Part shown: in pieces, positions 33,923-43,382 of the stretch
How the letters are laid out: every line of letters begins with the position of its first letter
Numbering within the stretch: the stretch's first letter is position 1
Source of the DNA: Streptomyces seoulensis
GTDB lineage: Bacteria > Actinomycetota > Actinomycetes > Streptomycetales > Streptomycetaceae
Length of the DNA stretch: 64,000 bases
NCBI RefSeq assembly: GCF_004328625.1
Contig: NZ_CP032229.1
Location: forward strand, 434,001 to 498,000
Direction of reading: 5' to 3'
Notes under the pieces: model-generated
What the model was told of the DNA's origin: nothing
The model's input: only the letters and a program-made list of their open reading frames with translations
Database searches by the model: none
Translations under genes and position numbers: made by a program

Positions 33923-36364
33923 ATGGCACAGGGCACGGTCCAGGTGACGCACACCGGCACATCGCGGTGGCGACGCCGCACGGGTGAGTACGCGTCGCTC
34001 GCGGCCGCTCTCGAGGCCGCCTCCGACGGCGACGTCCTCACCATCGCCCCCGGCACCTACCGGGAGAACCTCGTCGTGCGGCGGGAGGTGACACTGCGCG
34101 GCCCCGACAACGCGCCGGGCTCGGTGCGGATCGCGCCCGTGGACGGCGTCCCGCTGACCGTGCGGGCCTCCGCCGTGGTGCAGGGCCTGCATGTGGAGGG
34201 CCAGGACGGCGCCGCCCCGGCGCTGCTGGTGGAGGAGGGCACCCCCGAACTGCTGGACGTGCGGATCGTGACCCGCTCCGCCTCCGGCATCGAGGTGCGC
34301 GGCGGAGCACGCCCGACCGTGCGCCGCTGCACGGTGAACAACCCGGCCGGCATCGGCGTCCTCGTCCTCGACGGCGCCGCCGGGGTGTTCGAGGAGTGCG
34401 AGGTCGTCTCGGCCGGCCAGGCGGGCGTGGCGGTGCGCGGTGGCGGCCGTCCGCGCCTGGACCGCTGCCGGGTGCACCACGCCTCGGGCAGCGGACTGAG
34501 CGCGACCGGCGAGAACTCCGCGCTGGAGGCGTTCGGCTGCGAGGTGTACGAGGTCCGCGGGGCCGGGGTGCAGATCACCCAGGGGGCCACCGCCCACCTC
34601 ACCGACTGCGCGGTGCACCGCACCTCGGCGGACGGCGTCACCCTCGACACCGACGCGGTGCTGACCCTGGCCGACTGCCGTATCCACGACATCCCGGAGA
34701 ACGCGGTCGACCTGCGCTCCCGTTCGGTGCTGACCCTGACCCGGACGACGGTGCGCCAGTTCGGGCGCAACGGCCTGTCGGTGTGGGACCCGGGCACGCG
34801 CGTGGACGCCAACCAGTGCGAGATCTTCGACAGCACCGGCGACTACCCGGCGGTCTGGGTGAGCGACGGCGCGACGGCCGTACTGGACTCCTGCCGGGTG
34901 CACGACGTGCCGGACGCCCTGTTCGTGCTGGACCGGGGCTCCCGCGCGGACGTGGTGGACAGCGACCTCTCCCAGGTGCGCAACACGGCGGTCTCGGTGA
35001 GCGACGGCGCGACCGCCCAGCTCGACGACTGCCGTATCCGGGACGCGGCGACCGGCGCCTGGTTCCGGGACCACGGCAGCGGCGGCACGCTGAGCAACTG
35101 CACGGTGGACGGCACCCAGACCGGCGTGATCGTCACCAAGGGCGCGGACCCGACGATCGAGCGCTGCGCGGTGGAGAGCCCCGCCGAGGCGGGGTTCTAC
35201 GTCTCGGCGGGCGGCCGGGGCAGCTTCGTCAACTGCCGGGTGACCGGCAGCGGCGGCTACGGCTTCCATGTACTCGACGGCTGCCGTACGACCCTGCGCA
35301 AGTGCCGTACGGAGCGCTGTGTGCGCGGTGGTTACGAGTTCGCCGAGGGCGGTCCGGACGCGGGCTCGGGCGCCGGTCCGGTCGTGGAGGACTGCTCCAG
35401 CGACGAGAGCGGCGCGTTGCGGCCCCCGGCGGCGCAGGACACGGCGGTGCAGACGGTTCCGGCGTCCACCGGCGGGCTGCTCGGCGCGATTCCGGGACAG
35501 CGTGCCGTCGGCGCGGAGCCGTCGGCGGCGGCGCCCGTGCCCGAGCGGGAGACCCGTACCTCGAAGGCGGTGATGGGTGAACTCGACGCCCTGGTTGGCC
35601 TGGAGAGCGTCAAGCGCGAGGTGCGGGCGCTGACCGACATGATCGAGGTGGGCAGACGGCGACAGAAGGCGGGGCTCAAGGCGGCCTCGGTCAAGCGGCA
35701 TCTGGTCTTCACCGGCTCCCCCGGCACCGGCAAGACGACGGTGGCCCGGCTGTACGGGGAGATCCTGGCCGCGCTCGGGGTGCTGGAGATAGGGCATCTG
35801 GTGGAGGTGTCCCGGGTCGATCTGGTGGGCGAGCACATCGGTTCCACCGCGATCCGCACCCAGGAAGCGTTCGAACGGGCCCGGGGCGGGGTGCTGTTCA
35901 TCGACGAAGCGTACGCGCTGTCGCCGGAGGACGCCGGGCGTGACTTCGGCAAGGAGGCCATCGACACCCTGGTGAAGCTGATGGAGGACCACCGGGACGC
36001 GGTCGTGGTGATCGTGGCGGGCTACACGGCGGAGATGGAGCGCTTCCTGTCGGTCAACCCCGGTGTGGCGTCCCGCTTCTCGCGGACGATCACCTTCGGG
36101 GACTACGGCCCCGAGGAGCTGCTGCGGATCGTGGAGCAGCAGACGGACGAGCACGAGTACCGGCTCGCGTCCGGCACGGCGGAGGCGCTGCTGAAGTACT
36201 TCACGGCGCTGCCGAAGGGCCCGGCGTTCGGCAACGGCCGTACCGCGCGGCAGACGTTCGAGGCGATGGTGGAGCGGCACGCGAGCCGGGTGGCGCAGTT
36301 CGCCGACCCGAGCACCGACGACCTGACCCTGCTGTACCCGGAGGACCTGCCCGAACTGCCGTGA
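33923..36364 (+). CDS. Right-handed beta-helix / AAA+ (CbbX-type) ATPase fusion
   Basis: An 813-residue two-part protein with no signal peptide. Residues about 15-480 are a pectate-lyase-like beta-helix of repeated 22-24-residue turns (ASGIEVRGGARPTVRRC, AGVAVRGGGRPRLDRC, TAVSVSDGATAQLDDC). The opening YASLAAALEAASDGDVLTIA is typical of DUF1565/NosD-type helices. A Pro/Ala linker (about 480-545) joins an AAA+ domain of the CbxX/CfqX/SpoVK group: Walker A GSPGTGKTT near 597, Walker B GVLFIDEAY near 656, and arginine finger region GVASRFSRTI. CbbX and EccA relatives remodel protein complexes (Rubisco, type VII secretion). The client here is unknown. GAGGTGGGGG precedes the ATG at 33923 by 13 bases. 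Confidence 0.88.
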   Translation: MAQGTVQVTHTGTSRWRRRTGEYASLAAALEAASDGDVLTIAPGTYRENLVVRREVTLRGPDNAPGSVRIAPVDGVPLTVRASAVVQGLHVEGQDGAAPALLVEEGTPELLDVRIVTRSASGIEVRGGARPTVRRCTVNNPAGIGVLVLDGAAGVFEECEVVSAGQAGVAVRGGGRPRLDRCRVHHASGSGLSATGENSALEAFGCEVYEVRGAGVQITQGATAHLTDCAVHRTSADGVTLDTDAVLTLADCRIHDIPENAVDLRSRSVLTLTRTTVRQFGRNGLSVWDPGTRVDANQCEIFDSTGDYPAVWVSDGATAVLDSCRVHDVPDALFVLDRGSRADVVDSDLSQVRNTAVSVSDGATAQLDDCRIRDAATGAWFRDHGSGGTLSNCTVDGTQTGVIVTKGADPTIERCAVESPAEAGFYVSAGGRGSFVNCRVTGSGGYGFHVLDGCRTTLRKCRTERCVRGGYEFAEGGPDAGSGAGPVVEDCSSDESGALRPPAAQDTAVQTVPASTGGLLGAIPGQRAVGAEPSAAAPVPERETRTSKAVMGELDALVGLESVKREVRALTDMIEVGRRRQKAGLKAASVKRHLVFTGSPGTGKTTVARLYGEILAALGVLEIGHLVEVSRVDLVGEHIGSTAIRTQEAFERARGGVLFIDEAYALSPEDAGRDFGKEAIDTLVKLMEDHRDAVVVIVAGYTAEMERFLSVNPGVASRFSRTITFGDYGPEELLRIVEQQTDEHEYRLASGTAEALLKYFTALPKGPAFGNGRTARQTFEAMVERHASRVAQFADPSTDDLTLLYPEDLPELP

Positions 36365-36371
36365 GGCGCCG

Positions 36372-38726
36372 TCACTTCCGGTCCGGTTCCGGGCGGGGTG
36401 CGGGCAGGTCGGGGTGGAGGCGGGCCAGCAGGCGGTCGCGTTCGCGGACGAAGACGGGGTCCTCCTGGTAGTCGGAGTGGCCGAGGATCGGCGCGGGCAG
36501 CGGGTGTTCGGGGGTGCGGCCGTAGGCGCGTGGGTCGGGCAGCGGCTCGTGGTCGACCTCGGTGCCGTGCCCGGCGGGCAGCCGGATGGGGCCGCCGATG
36601 GGGTCGGTGCGGCGGTGGAGGTTGCGCCAGCAGCAGATGTCCCGGTGCAGGGCGGCGAGGGCGGCCGGGCCGAAGTGGGCGGGGAACCAGCGCCCGTAGA
36701 GCCGTTCCAGCGGTGAGCCGTAGGTGAGCAGGGCGACGCGCTGCCGTACGGCGGGCGGGAGCTGCCAGGCCGCGGCGGCGACCAGGACGCTGCCCTGGGA
36801 GTGGCCGGAGAGGACGAGACGGCCGCCGGTGCGCTCGGTCCAGGTCGCGGTGCGCCAGGTCAGGTCGGGTACGGCGCGCTCGGCGTAGCACGGGGGCGCG
36901 AAGGGGTGCGCCGCGCGCGGCCAGAAGGTGCCGACGTCCCACAGGATGCCTATGGTCCGGCGGGCGGAGGCGTCCTTGTAGGCGCGGCGCCCCCAGGTGA
37001 CGAAGAGCAGGAAGCCGACGCCGACCAGCCAGGAGCCGAGCGTCTGGCAGATCTCGGCGGCGACATGGACGGGGGCCCAGGCGTCCCGGGCGGCGTGGGC
37101 GGGAGCGAGCCCGGTGGCGAGGGCGCCGGTGAGGGCCCCCGCGCCGGCGATCAGGGTGGCGACGGAGCCGACGGCGAGGATCAGGGGCGCGCGGTCGGTG
37201 AGGGTCGCCATGGCGCGGACGTGGGCGATGCGCCGCGTGCGATGGGGGTCCTCGGGCTCACCGGGGTGCTCGGCGCGCACCCGTCGGCGCTCGGCGCGGG
37301 CGAGGCGCGCGGTGCGCCGGGCCAGGAAGGCGATCAGTACGAGGAGCACGGCGAGTACGGGCGGGATCGCGGACGCCTGCCAGGTGAGGGTGACGGGCGG
37401 GCCGGTGATCGAGGCGCGGGTGCCGTCCAGCCAGTCGGCGACGCGCTGGGCGACTCCGCCGGAGGCGACTCCGCCGAGCGCGCATGCCAGCAGGGCGACG
37501 GCCGGTCCGCCGAGGCCGCGCATCGCGGCGCGGGGGTCGGGCAGGCGCCGGTGCAGCCGGCGGGCGACGACCGCGAGGGCGACGACGAGGATGCCCTGGG
37601 CCAGCATGATCGCGCCGAACGCCGGGTCGCCGGGCAGCCGCCCGGCGGACTGCCAGCCGGGCCGGGCCGAGCAGGCGTAGGTGACCGCGAGCAGCAGCAG
37701 GGCGAGGGCGCCGAGCGGGAGGGCGCGCAGCAGGTGGCGGTCGAGCGCCTGGTCGAGTTCGCGTTCGCTGCGGCCCCGGCGGCACACCACCGCGACGACC
37801 GCGCAGGCCCAGGTGAGGATGCCTGTGCCGAGCAGGACGCCGAGGAGGTCCAGGAGTGCGGGTCCGCCGGGGCGGTGGTCGAACCGGACGGCGGGCAGGG
37901 TGACGGCGGCGGCGACGGTGAGCAGGCCGGCCGAGGTGTGCGCGGCGCGGAGCCGGGCACCGAGGCGGCGGCCGTACCAGAATCCGGGGCGGGCCAGCGC
38001 GCCCTCGTCGGCGGCCGGTTCGGCGGTGGTGGTCAGGGGGCGGTGGGACTCGTACGCGCTCCAGGTGCGGTGGGAGAGGTACCAGAGCAGCGCGGTGAGC
38101 AGGGTGGGCGCCAGGGCGGCGAGGGCGAGGCGGCGGCCGGGCGGGGTCCACCAGCCGCCGGAGAGGCTGGGCGAGAGGAAGGTGAGCCAGGTGTGGCGGC
38201 CGGCGCAGGCGGGGGCACCGGCGCACTGCCAGGCCACCAGGTCCAGCGCGACCTCGGAGGCGGCGGCGACCAGGAGCACGGTCAGGGTGAGCGCGGCCAG
38301 CCGGACGAGGAGGCCGTAGAGGCGGACCGAGGGGCCGGGGCGCTCGACGGAGGGGCGCATCCAGTGGGCGAGGTTGACCACCATGAAGGGCAGCAGCAAC
38401 AGCCACAGGGCCCGGGTGCCGTTGCCGGAGGTGAGGTTGCACCAGACGTACGCCTCGCGCACCGGGCCTTCGCCGGGGCGTTCGTCCAGGGCGGGTCCGG
38501 CGGGTCCGGGGGACTCCGGGACGTCCTCGGCGCGGCGGTAGACGGCGGCCGTGTCGTCGCCGGTCACGCGGATCGTGCGCGGCTCGGCGAGCATCTTCTC
38601 GGGGGTGGTGCCGCCGACGCCGTGCACCAGCAGTTCCAGGCCGCGTGCTCCGCCGGCGGATGCCGGGGGCGGCGGGTCGGGAGGGCCCGGCCGGGGATCG
38701 GTGATGCGTTCCCGCGCGTGTTCCAC
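36372..38726 (-). CDS. Large integral-membrane protein with lipase-like alpha/beta hydrolase motifs
   Basis: A 784-residue protein with about ten to twelve hydrophobic segments between residues 105 and 590. It is bracketed by two halves of an alpha/beta hydrolase: an N-terminal oxyanion-type HGVGGTTPEKML near residue 35 and a C-terminal nucleophile elbow LSGHSQGSVLVAAAAW near 640. A likely acid/His region follows (ILGHSDYQEDPVF near 755). So a lipase- or esterase-like active site appears split around a membrane body. The function is unknown. Its stop is 7 bases from the convergent ATPase fusion gene. The ATG at 38726 is the first in-frame start. Confidence 0.75.
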   Translation of the reverse strand: MEHARERITDPRPGPPDPPPPASAGGARGLELLVHGVGGTTPEKMLAEPRTIRVTGDDTAAVYRRAEDVPESPGPAGPALDERPGEGPVREAYVWCNLTSGNGTRALWLLLLPFMVVNLAHWMRPSVERPGPSVRLYGLLVRLAALTLTVLLVAAASEVALDLVAWQCAGAPACAGRHTWLTFLSPSLSGGWWTPPGRRLALAALAPTLLTALLWYLSHRTWSAYESHRPLTTTAEPAADEGALARPGFWYGRRLGARLRAAHTSAGLLTVAAAVTLPAVRFDHRPGGPALLDLLGVLLGTGILTWACAVVAVVCRRGRSERELDQALDRHLLRALPLGALALLLLAVTYACSARPGWQSAGRLPGDPAFGAIMLAQGILVVALAVVARRLHRRLPDPRAAMRGLGGPAVALLACALGGVASGGVAQRVADWLDGTRASITGPPVTLTWQASAIPPVLAVLLVLIAFLARRTARLARAERRRVRAEHPGEPEDPHRTRRIAHVRAMATLTDRAPLILAVGSVATLIAGAGALTGALATGLAPAHAARDAWAPVHVAAEICQTLGSWLVGVGFLLFVTWGRRAYKDASARRTIGILWDVGTFWPRAAHPFAPPCYAERAVPDLTWRTATWTERTGGRLVLSGHSQGSVLVAAAAWQLPPAVRQRVALLTYGSPLERLYGRWFPAHFGPAALAALHRDICCWRNLHRRTDPIGGPIRLPAGHGTEVDHEPLPDPRAYGRTPEHPLPAPILGHSDYQEDPVFVRERDRLLARLHPDLPAPRPEPDRK

Positions 38727-39042
38727 TTGTCGTCCGCACTTCCGTTGTCACCTGAGGAGTCTCAAGTCCGTGCGGGCTTCAGGTTCTCCGCTTCCAAGGT
38801 GGCGTACACCTGGCGGACGGCCCTTGTCACGGAATCTCCCCGATCCGGGTGACGAGGGCCGCCATGGTGGCCGCACACATGTGCGCGCGCCCTATGTGTG
38901 CGTGGTGACAGCCAGTGGCGCGCCCCATGGCGGCCCGTGACAAGATGAGAGGCCGACGCATGTGGTGCGCCCGGGGAACGGGCAGGTCACCGTAGATGCG
39001 CCGGGAAGCTCGGACAGGTGTGGCGAAAGGACCGGAGCGTAC
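38727..39042. other. Divergent intergenic region of 316 bases
   Basis: It lies between the membrane hydrolase and the DeoR regulator. It contains the CGCACACAT inverted repeat annotated separately and no convincing open frame. Promoters for both directions must lie here, but I do not see clean consensus boxes. Confidence 0.5.
38872..38902. promoter_or_regulatory. Candidate DeoR operator (9-bp inverted repeat)
   Basis: CGCACACAT (38872-38880) and ATGTGTGCG (38894-38902) are perfect reverse complements with a 13-base spacer, 141 bases before the deoR-type start and 146 before the membrane hydrolase start. Confidence 0.55.
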
Positions 39043-39891
39043 GTGAGCGAGAATCAGAACCTCCTCGCGGAGCAGCGGCGCGCTCTGATCGTGGACGAGG
39101 TCCGGCGGCGGGGCGGGGTCCGGGTCAACGAACTGACCCGGCAGCTGGGCGTCTCGGACATGACCGTGCGCCGCGATCTGGACGCGCTGGCCCGGCAGGG
39201 TGTGCTGGAAAAGGTGCACGGCGGTGCGGTCCCGGTGGTCGAGGCGAGCACGCACGAGCCGGGTTTCGAGGCCAAGTCGGGCCTGGAGCCGACCGCCAAG
39301 GAGGAGATCGCGCGGGCGGCCGCGCGCCTGGTGGCGCCGGGTTCCGCGATCGCGCTGTCCGGCGGTACGACCACCTACACGCTCGCCCGCCGGCTCCTGG
39401 AGGTGCCCGACCTGACCGTGGTGACGAACTCGGTGCGGGTCGCGGACGTGTTCCACACCGCGCAACGCACCACGGGCCGGCGGCCGGGCGCGGCCACGGT
39501 GGTGCTGACCGGCGGGGTGCGCACCCCCTCCGACTCCCTGGTGGGTCCGGTCGCGGACCGGGCCATCGCCGCCCTCCACTTCGATGTGCTGTTCCTCGGC
39601 GTGCACGGCATATCGGTGGAGGCCGGACTGTCCACGCCGAACCTCGCGGAGGCGGAGACCAACCGGCAGCTGGTGCGCTCGGCGCGCCGGGTCGTGGTGG
39701 TCGCCGACCACACCAAGTGGGGCACGGTGGGCCTGAGTTCGTTCGCCGCGCTGCACGAGGTGGACACGCTCGTCACGGACGGCGGGCTGCCCGCCGAGGC
39801 CCGTGCGGAGATCTCCGAGCGGCTGCGGCGCCTGGTGGTGGCGGGCGAGCCGGAGGACGACGAGGAGCCCGAGGGCCCCGAAGAGGACTGA
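39043..39891 (+). CDS. DeoR/GlpR-family transcriptional regulator
   Basis: A 282-residue repressor. The winged helix-turn-helix at residues 8-60 has the family signature VNELTRQLGVSDMTVRRDL, followed by GGAVPV. The sugar-phosphate sensor domain carries SGGTTTYTLARRL, NSVRVADV and VVVVADHTKWG. The tail is strongly acidic (EDDEEPEGPEED). GGAG lies 6 bases before the GTG at 39043. No sugar gene is adjacent: its neighbours are a Cds1-like enzyme (convergent, 19 bases away) and a membrane hydrolase (divergent). Its target is therefore unclear; a global or remote role is possible. Confidence 0.92.
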   Translation: MSENQNLLAEQRRALIVDEVRRRGGVRVNELTRQLGVSDMTVRRDLDALARQGVLEKVHGGAVPVVEASTHEPGFEAKSGLEPTAKEEIARAAARLVAPGSAIALSGGTTTYTLARRLLEVPDLTVVTNSVRVADVFHTAQRTTGRRPGAATVVLTGGVRTPSDSLVGPVADRAIAALHFDVLFLGVHGISVEAGLSTPNLAEAETNRQLVRSARRVVVVADHTKWGTVGLSSFAALHEVDTLVTDGGLPAEARAEISERLRRLVVAGEPEDDEEPEGPEED

Positions 39892-39910
39892 CGGCCTCCC
39901 GAGGGCCCGG

Positions 39911-41035
39911 TCAGCCCGGCCACACGCCCGTGGCCAGCAGCGATTCGATCGCGGCCGTGTACGGCCCGATGTCGAGGTTCTGCTCCTCCAGCCAGCTGTC
40001 CGAGTAGTACTTGTCCAGGTAGCGGTCGCCGGGGTCGCAGAGCAGGGTGACCACACTGCCGTTCCGGCCCTCGGCCACCATCTCGGACACGATCTTCAGC
40101 GAGCTCCACAGCCCGGTCCCGGTGGACCCGCCCGCCTTGCGGCCGAGCGCCCGCTCCAGCGCGCGTACGGCGGCCACGCTCGCGGCGTCCGGGACCTTCA
40201 TCATGCGGTCGATCGCGCCGGGCACGAAGCTGGGCTCCATGCGCGGCCGCCCGATCCCCTCGATACGGGAGCCGCAGTCGTAGGTGACGTCCGGGTCGCC
40301 GGTGGTCCAGCCCTCGAAGAAGCAGGAGTTCTCGGGGTCGGCCACACAGACCCGGGTGTCGTGCTGGAGGTAGTGCACATAGCGGGCGAGGGTGGCGGAG
40401 GTGCCGCCGGTGCCGGCCGTGGCGACGATCCAGGTGGGCACCGGGTACCGCTCCAGCGCGAGCTGCCGGAAGATCGACTCGGCGATGTTGTTGTTGCCGC
40501 GCCAGTCGGTGGCGCGCTCGGCGTAGGTGAACTGGTCCATGAAGTGGCCGCCGGTCTCGGCCGCGAGCCGCGCGGACTCGGCGTACATGGTGCGCGGGTC
40601 GTCCACGAAGTGGCAGCGGCCGCCGTGGAACTCGATGAGCCGGCACTTCTCGGCGCTCGTGGTGCGCGGCATGACGGCGATGAACGGGACCCCGATCAGG
40701 GAGGCGAAGTACGCCTCGGAGACGGCGGTCGAGCCGCTGGACGCCTCGATCACCGGGCGGTCGGGACGGATCCAGCCGTTGCACAGGCCGTAGAGGAAGA
40801 GGGAGCGGGCGAGGCGGTGCTTGAGGCTGCCGGTCGGGTGGGTCGACTCGTCCTTGAGGTACAGGTCGATGCCCCATTCCTCGGGCAGCGGGAAGCGCAG
40901 CAGATGCGTGTCCGCCGAGCGGTTCGCATCCGCCTGGACCTTGCGCACGGCCTCTTTCAGCCAGTCCCGGTAGACGGCGTCACTGCGGTCGACATCGAGG
41001 GTGACGCCGGTCCGGGCCGGTGGGGTGGTGCTCAC
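39911..41035 (-). CDS. Cds1-like PLP-dependent cysteine desulfhydrase
   Basis: A 374-residue fold-type II PLP enzyme of the cysteine-synthase superfamily. The PLP lysine is in [10 protein letters not shown], the substrate loop is [11 protein letters not shown], and the phosphate-binding glycine loop is [18 protein letters not shown]-like residues in [13 protein letters not shown] and the long C-terminus (ending [12 protein letters not shown]) match mycobacterial Cds1 (Rv3684), which releases H2S, pyruvate and ammonia from L-cysteine (recall). Cysteine synthase itself is shorter, about 310 residues. It is monocistronic. Its role would be cysteine homeostasis or sulfide-based redox defence. Confidence 0.85.
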   Translation of the reverse strand: MSTTPPARTGVTLDVDRSDAVYRDWLKEAVRKVQADANRSADTHLLRFPLPEEWGIDLYLKDESTHPTGSLKHRLARSLFLYGLCNGWIRPDRPVIEASSGSTAVSEAYFASLIGVPFIAVMPRTTSAEKCRLIEFHGGRCHFVDDPRTMYAESARLAAETGGHFMDQFTYAERATDWRGNNNIAESIFRQLALERYPVPTWIVATAGTGGTSATLARYVHYLQHDTRVCVADPENSCFFEGWTTGDPDVTYDCGSRIEGIGRPRMEPSFVPGAIDRMMKVPDAASVAAVRALERALGRKAGGSTGTGLWSSLKIVSEMVAEGRNGSVVTLLCDPGDRYLDKYYSDSWLEEQNLDIGPYTAAIESLLATGVWPG

Positions 41036-41328
41036 GGCGGGGCTCCTTACGCTGGGCGCCGACGACGCCCGGCGCGGTCGGCAGCCCGATCATAGGCATC
41101 AGTCGCACCGCTTCTCACCTGCATCAACGCATCTTTGAGCCACCCAAAGGCAGCCTGGGGCACACCCGTACGAGGGGGCGCGGGGGCGCATTGGCGCGAG
41201 TGCTGCGGCGCCACGTGCGCCCCGTCCGCGCGCACTGGTGCTCCCGTCCGCGCCGGGGCAGACTGCACCGCGTGGACCGGCCGCCACCCGGGGGCCGGTG
41301 GACGGTACGCGCGAGGGGGCGGTGCGGG

Positions 41329-41652
41329 ATGGCGGAGCCGGAGTTCACGGCGAGAGGCGTGCGCATCGGCAAGGGGGTGCGCTCGCTGACGCGGGCGGGC
41401 CGGGTCCGGGTCGGCGACGGCAGGGTGGAGCTGCTCACCAGTGCGGGCAGCGAGATCGACAGCGCCCCCGTCGGGACCGTAAGGGCCTCCAGACCGTGGT
41501 TCGCCCCGCAGGACCGGGCGCAGGCCGAGCTGAACGGCCGGCGCTACCAGCTGACGCTCACCGAACGTGCCGCCGAGCCCGGTGAACCGGGGCCGCCCGC
41601 CGCCGGACGGTTCGTCGAAGCGGTGCGCCGCGCGGCCGGCCGGGGTGGCTGA
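41329..41652 (+). CDS. Small hypothetical protein (PH-like)
   Basis: A 107-residue basic soluble protein made of short strands (GVRSLTRAGRVRVGDGRVELLTS, then SAPVGTVRASRPWF and RRYQLTLTER) with a final helix (RFVEAVRRAAG). The layout resembles a small PH/GRAM-like fold, but I do not recognise the family. GAGGGGGC precedes the ATG at 41329. It lies between the divergent Cds1-like gene and the ATP-binding protein. About 290 bases upstream hold no other visible gene. Confidence 0.65.
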   Translation: MAEPEFTARGVRIGKGVRSLTRAGRVRVGDGRVELLTSAGSEIDSAPVGTVRASRPWFAPQDRAQAELNGRRYQLTLTERAAEPGEPGPPAAGRFVEAVRRAAGRGG

Positions 41653-41858
41653 CCTGCGGGCCACCGTGGCGAGTTGCGGGAGGGCGGGCACTGCGGCACG
41701 CTGATCTCACGTCACTCTGGGTTTACCGGAGGTAACGCTGCGGACCAGCCCGTCGGCCTCGACGGCGGCGGTCACAGGGACGTCGGCGCCCTCCCGGATT
41801 TCCGTTGTTCTCCGTGTTCCTCCGGTCAATCCGGACCTCACACCGGGGAGTCGCAGCC

Positions 41859-42581
41859 GTGATCAGTTACCCGAACAGGCACTGCACGGTGGAGCTCCAA
41901 GCCCTGCCGTCGCGGATCGGCCAGGTCCGCAGAATCGTATCTGCGCAATTGCGCTACTGGCGTCTGGACCCCTTGATAGACCGGGCCGCGCTCGGTGTGA
42001 CCGAGCTGCTCAGCAACGTCCACCGACATGCCCGGCCCGACAAGTCGTGCACCGTGGAGCTGGAGTTCCAGTCCGACCGGCTCACCGTCTCGGTCCGCGA
42101 CCGCGATCCCCGTCTTCCCGTGGTGCCCGAGGGCGCCGACGCGTCGGACGCCGGACCGCTCGCCACCTGCGGGCGCGGGCTGGTGATGGTGGCCGCCGTC
42201 AGCGAGAGCTGGGGGTGCCGCCCGGACGGCGAGGACGGCAAGGTCGTGTGGTTCGCGCTGTCCGCGACCGCCGCCCCGGCCCCGCTTCCCATGGCGCCGA
42301 AGCCGCTCCGCGCGGCGGAGAAGCGGCCCGAGCCCGCCCAACTCACCGTCCAGCAACCGGTCCGCGCACCGGAGCCGGTCGTGGTCCACGCACCGGCACC
42401 CGAGCCTTCGGTGACACACGGTCCGGTCCGCTCCCCCGAGCCCGCCGTGGCCCACGCCCCGGTCGCCACCCCGGCACCGGAACCCGCTCTGGCCCACGCG
42501 GCACCCGAACCCGTGGCCCCTCAACCGGCCGAGCCCGTGGTGGTGGCCGTGGCTTCCGCGACGTCGGCCGTCCCCGGCTGA
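41859..42581 (+). CDS. Anti-sigma-like ATP-binding protein (HATPase_c) with Pro/Glu repeat tail
   Basis: A 240-residue protein. Residues 1-140 are a GHKL ATPase of the RsbW/SpoIIAB type: the N-box is VTELLSNVHRHA, the G1 region SVRDRDPRLPVV and the G2 box GRGLVMVAAVSESWG. Streptomyces have dozens of such proteins that bind sigma factors or anti-anti-sigma partners. Residues 150-240 are a repetitive tail of PEP/HAP units (VRAPEPVVVHAPAPEPS, VRSPEPAVAHAPVATPAPEP), absent from normal RsbW. The GTG at 41859 has GGGGAG 8 bases upstream. There is no sigma factor next to it. Confidence 0.85.
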   Translation: MISYPNRHCTVELQALPSRIGQVRRIVSAQLRYWRLDPLIDRAALGVTELLSNVHRHARPDKSCTVELEFQSDRLTVSVRDRDPRLPVVPEGADASDAGPLATCGRGLVMVAAVSESWGCRPDGEDGKVVWFALSATAAPAPLPMAPKPLRAAEKRPEPAQLTVQQPVRAPEPVVVHAPAPEPSVTHGPVRSPEPAVAHAPVATPAPEPALAHAAPEPVAPQPAEPVVVAVASATSAVPG

Positions 42582-42644
42582 CCGCACGGAACGCGTGCCC
42601 GGTACCGCGCCCGTGCGCCGTACCGGGCCACGCCGAGCCCTTCG

Positions 42645-43382
42645 CTACGCCCCGAAGAAGCGCCTCGCTGCCAACTCCAGGTAGGACGCCAACGGGCCGG
42701 GCCGCGAACGGAGTTCGGACAGCGAGCCGATCAACTCCACCCGGTCGAACTCGGGGTCCACCCCGGACGCGGTCTCGGTGCGCGCCAATTCCGCGTACCG
42801 CTCCCGCAGTTCGCGCGCGGGCCGCGGCGGGGCGGTGAAGAGGAACCCCAGGCTGCCCCGGGCGCCAAGGACGACCGGCCCCGGTACGAGCGCGTCGGCG
42901 GGGGTGTCCGAGCCGGTCTCCTCGGCCAGTTCACGCGCGGCGTGGGCGCGGAGCAGCTCCAAGTCCAACGCGCCCCCGTCACCCGGAGGTTCGAGCGTCC
43001 CGCCGGGTGGCTGCCACCGGCCGGGGGCGGAGGTGGTGGGCGACATCCGGCCCACCAGCAGACGCCCGTCGTCGCAGGGCTGGAGCACGGCAACGAACAG
43101 GGCCGCGACGGCCGGCGCGCCCGGCAGCCCGCGCAGGGCGCGGAACCGGTACGTCAGCCTCGTCCAGGAGACCGACAGGCCGCCCGCGCCGTCCCGTTCG
43201 TACCCGGCGAGCGCGGCCACCGGGCCGTCGAACAGGGTCGGGTTGGCGCGTACGGCGGCTGCCCAGCGGGCGTCCATCGTGGTGCGCTGGGCGGCGGTGA
43301 GACCGGGCGGGGCGGTCTCCTCGAAGCGGAGGCGGGAGACGTCCCACAGCTCCGCCGTCACCGCAGGACCGTCTTCCCTCAC
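42645..43382 (-). CDS. Nudix hydrolase overlapping the ROK gene
   Basis: A 245-residue protein with a Nudix box near residue 125-155: PPGGTLEPPGDGG, a longer-than-usual spacer, then ARELAEETGSD. VAALFVAVLQPCDDGRLLVGR is the preceding strand. An extra N-terminal domain of about 90 residues (FEETAPPGLTAAQRTTMDAR, LAGYERDGAGG) resembles that of larger eukaryote-like Nudix proteins. The GTG at 43382 overlaps the stop of the ROK gene by 4 bases (GTGA), so the two are coupled. The substrate is unknown; a sugar-nucleotide is conceivable given the ROK partner. Confidence 0.85.
   Translation of the reverse strand: MREDGPAVTAELWDVSRLRFEETAPPGLTAAQRTTMDARWAAAVRANPTLFDGPVAALAGYERDGAGGLSVSWTRLTYRFRALRGLPGAPAVAALFVAVLQPCDDGRLLVGRMSPTTSAPGRWQPPGGTLEPPGDGGALDLELLRAHAARELAEETGSDTPADALVPGPVVLGARGSLGFLFTAPPRPARELRERYAELARTETASGVDPEFDRVELIGSLSELRSRPGPLASYLELAARRFFGA

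Noticed and set aside
34000..35400. Possible CRISPR or tandem DNA repeat
   Set aside because: The periodicity is at protein level (beta-helix turns); the DNA copies are too divergent and lack spacers.
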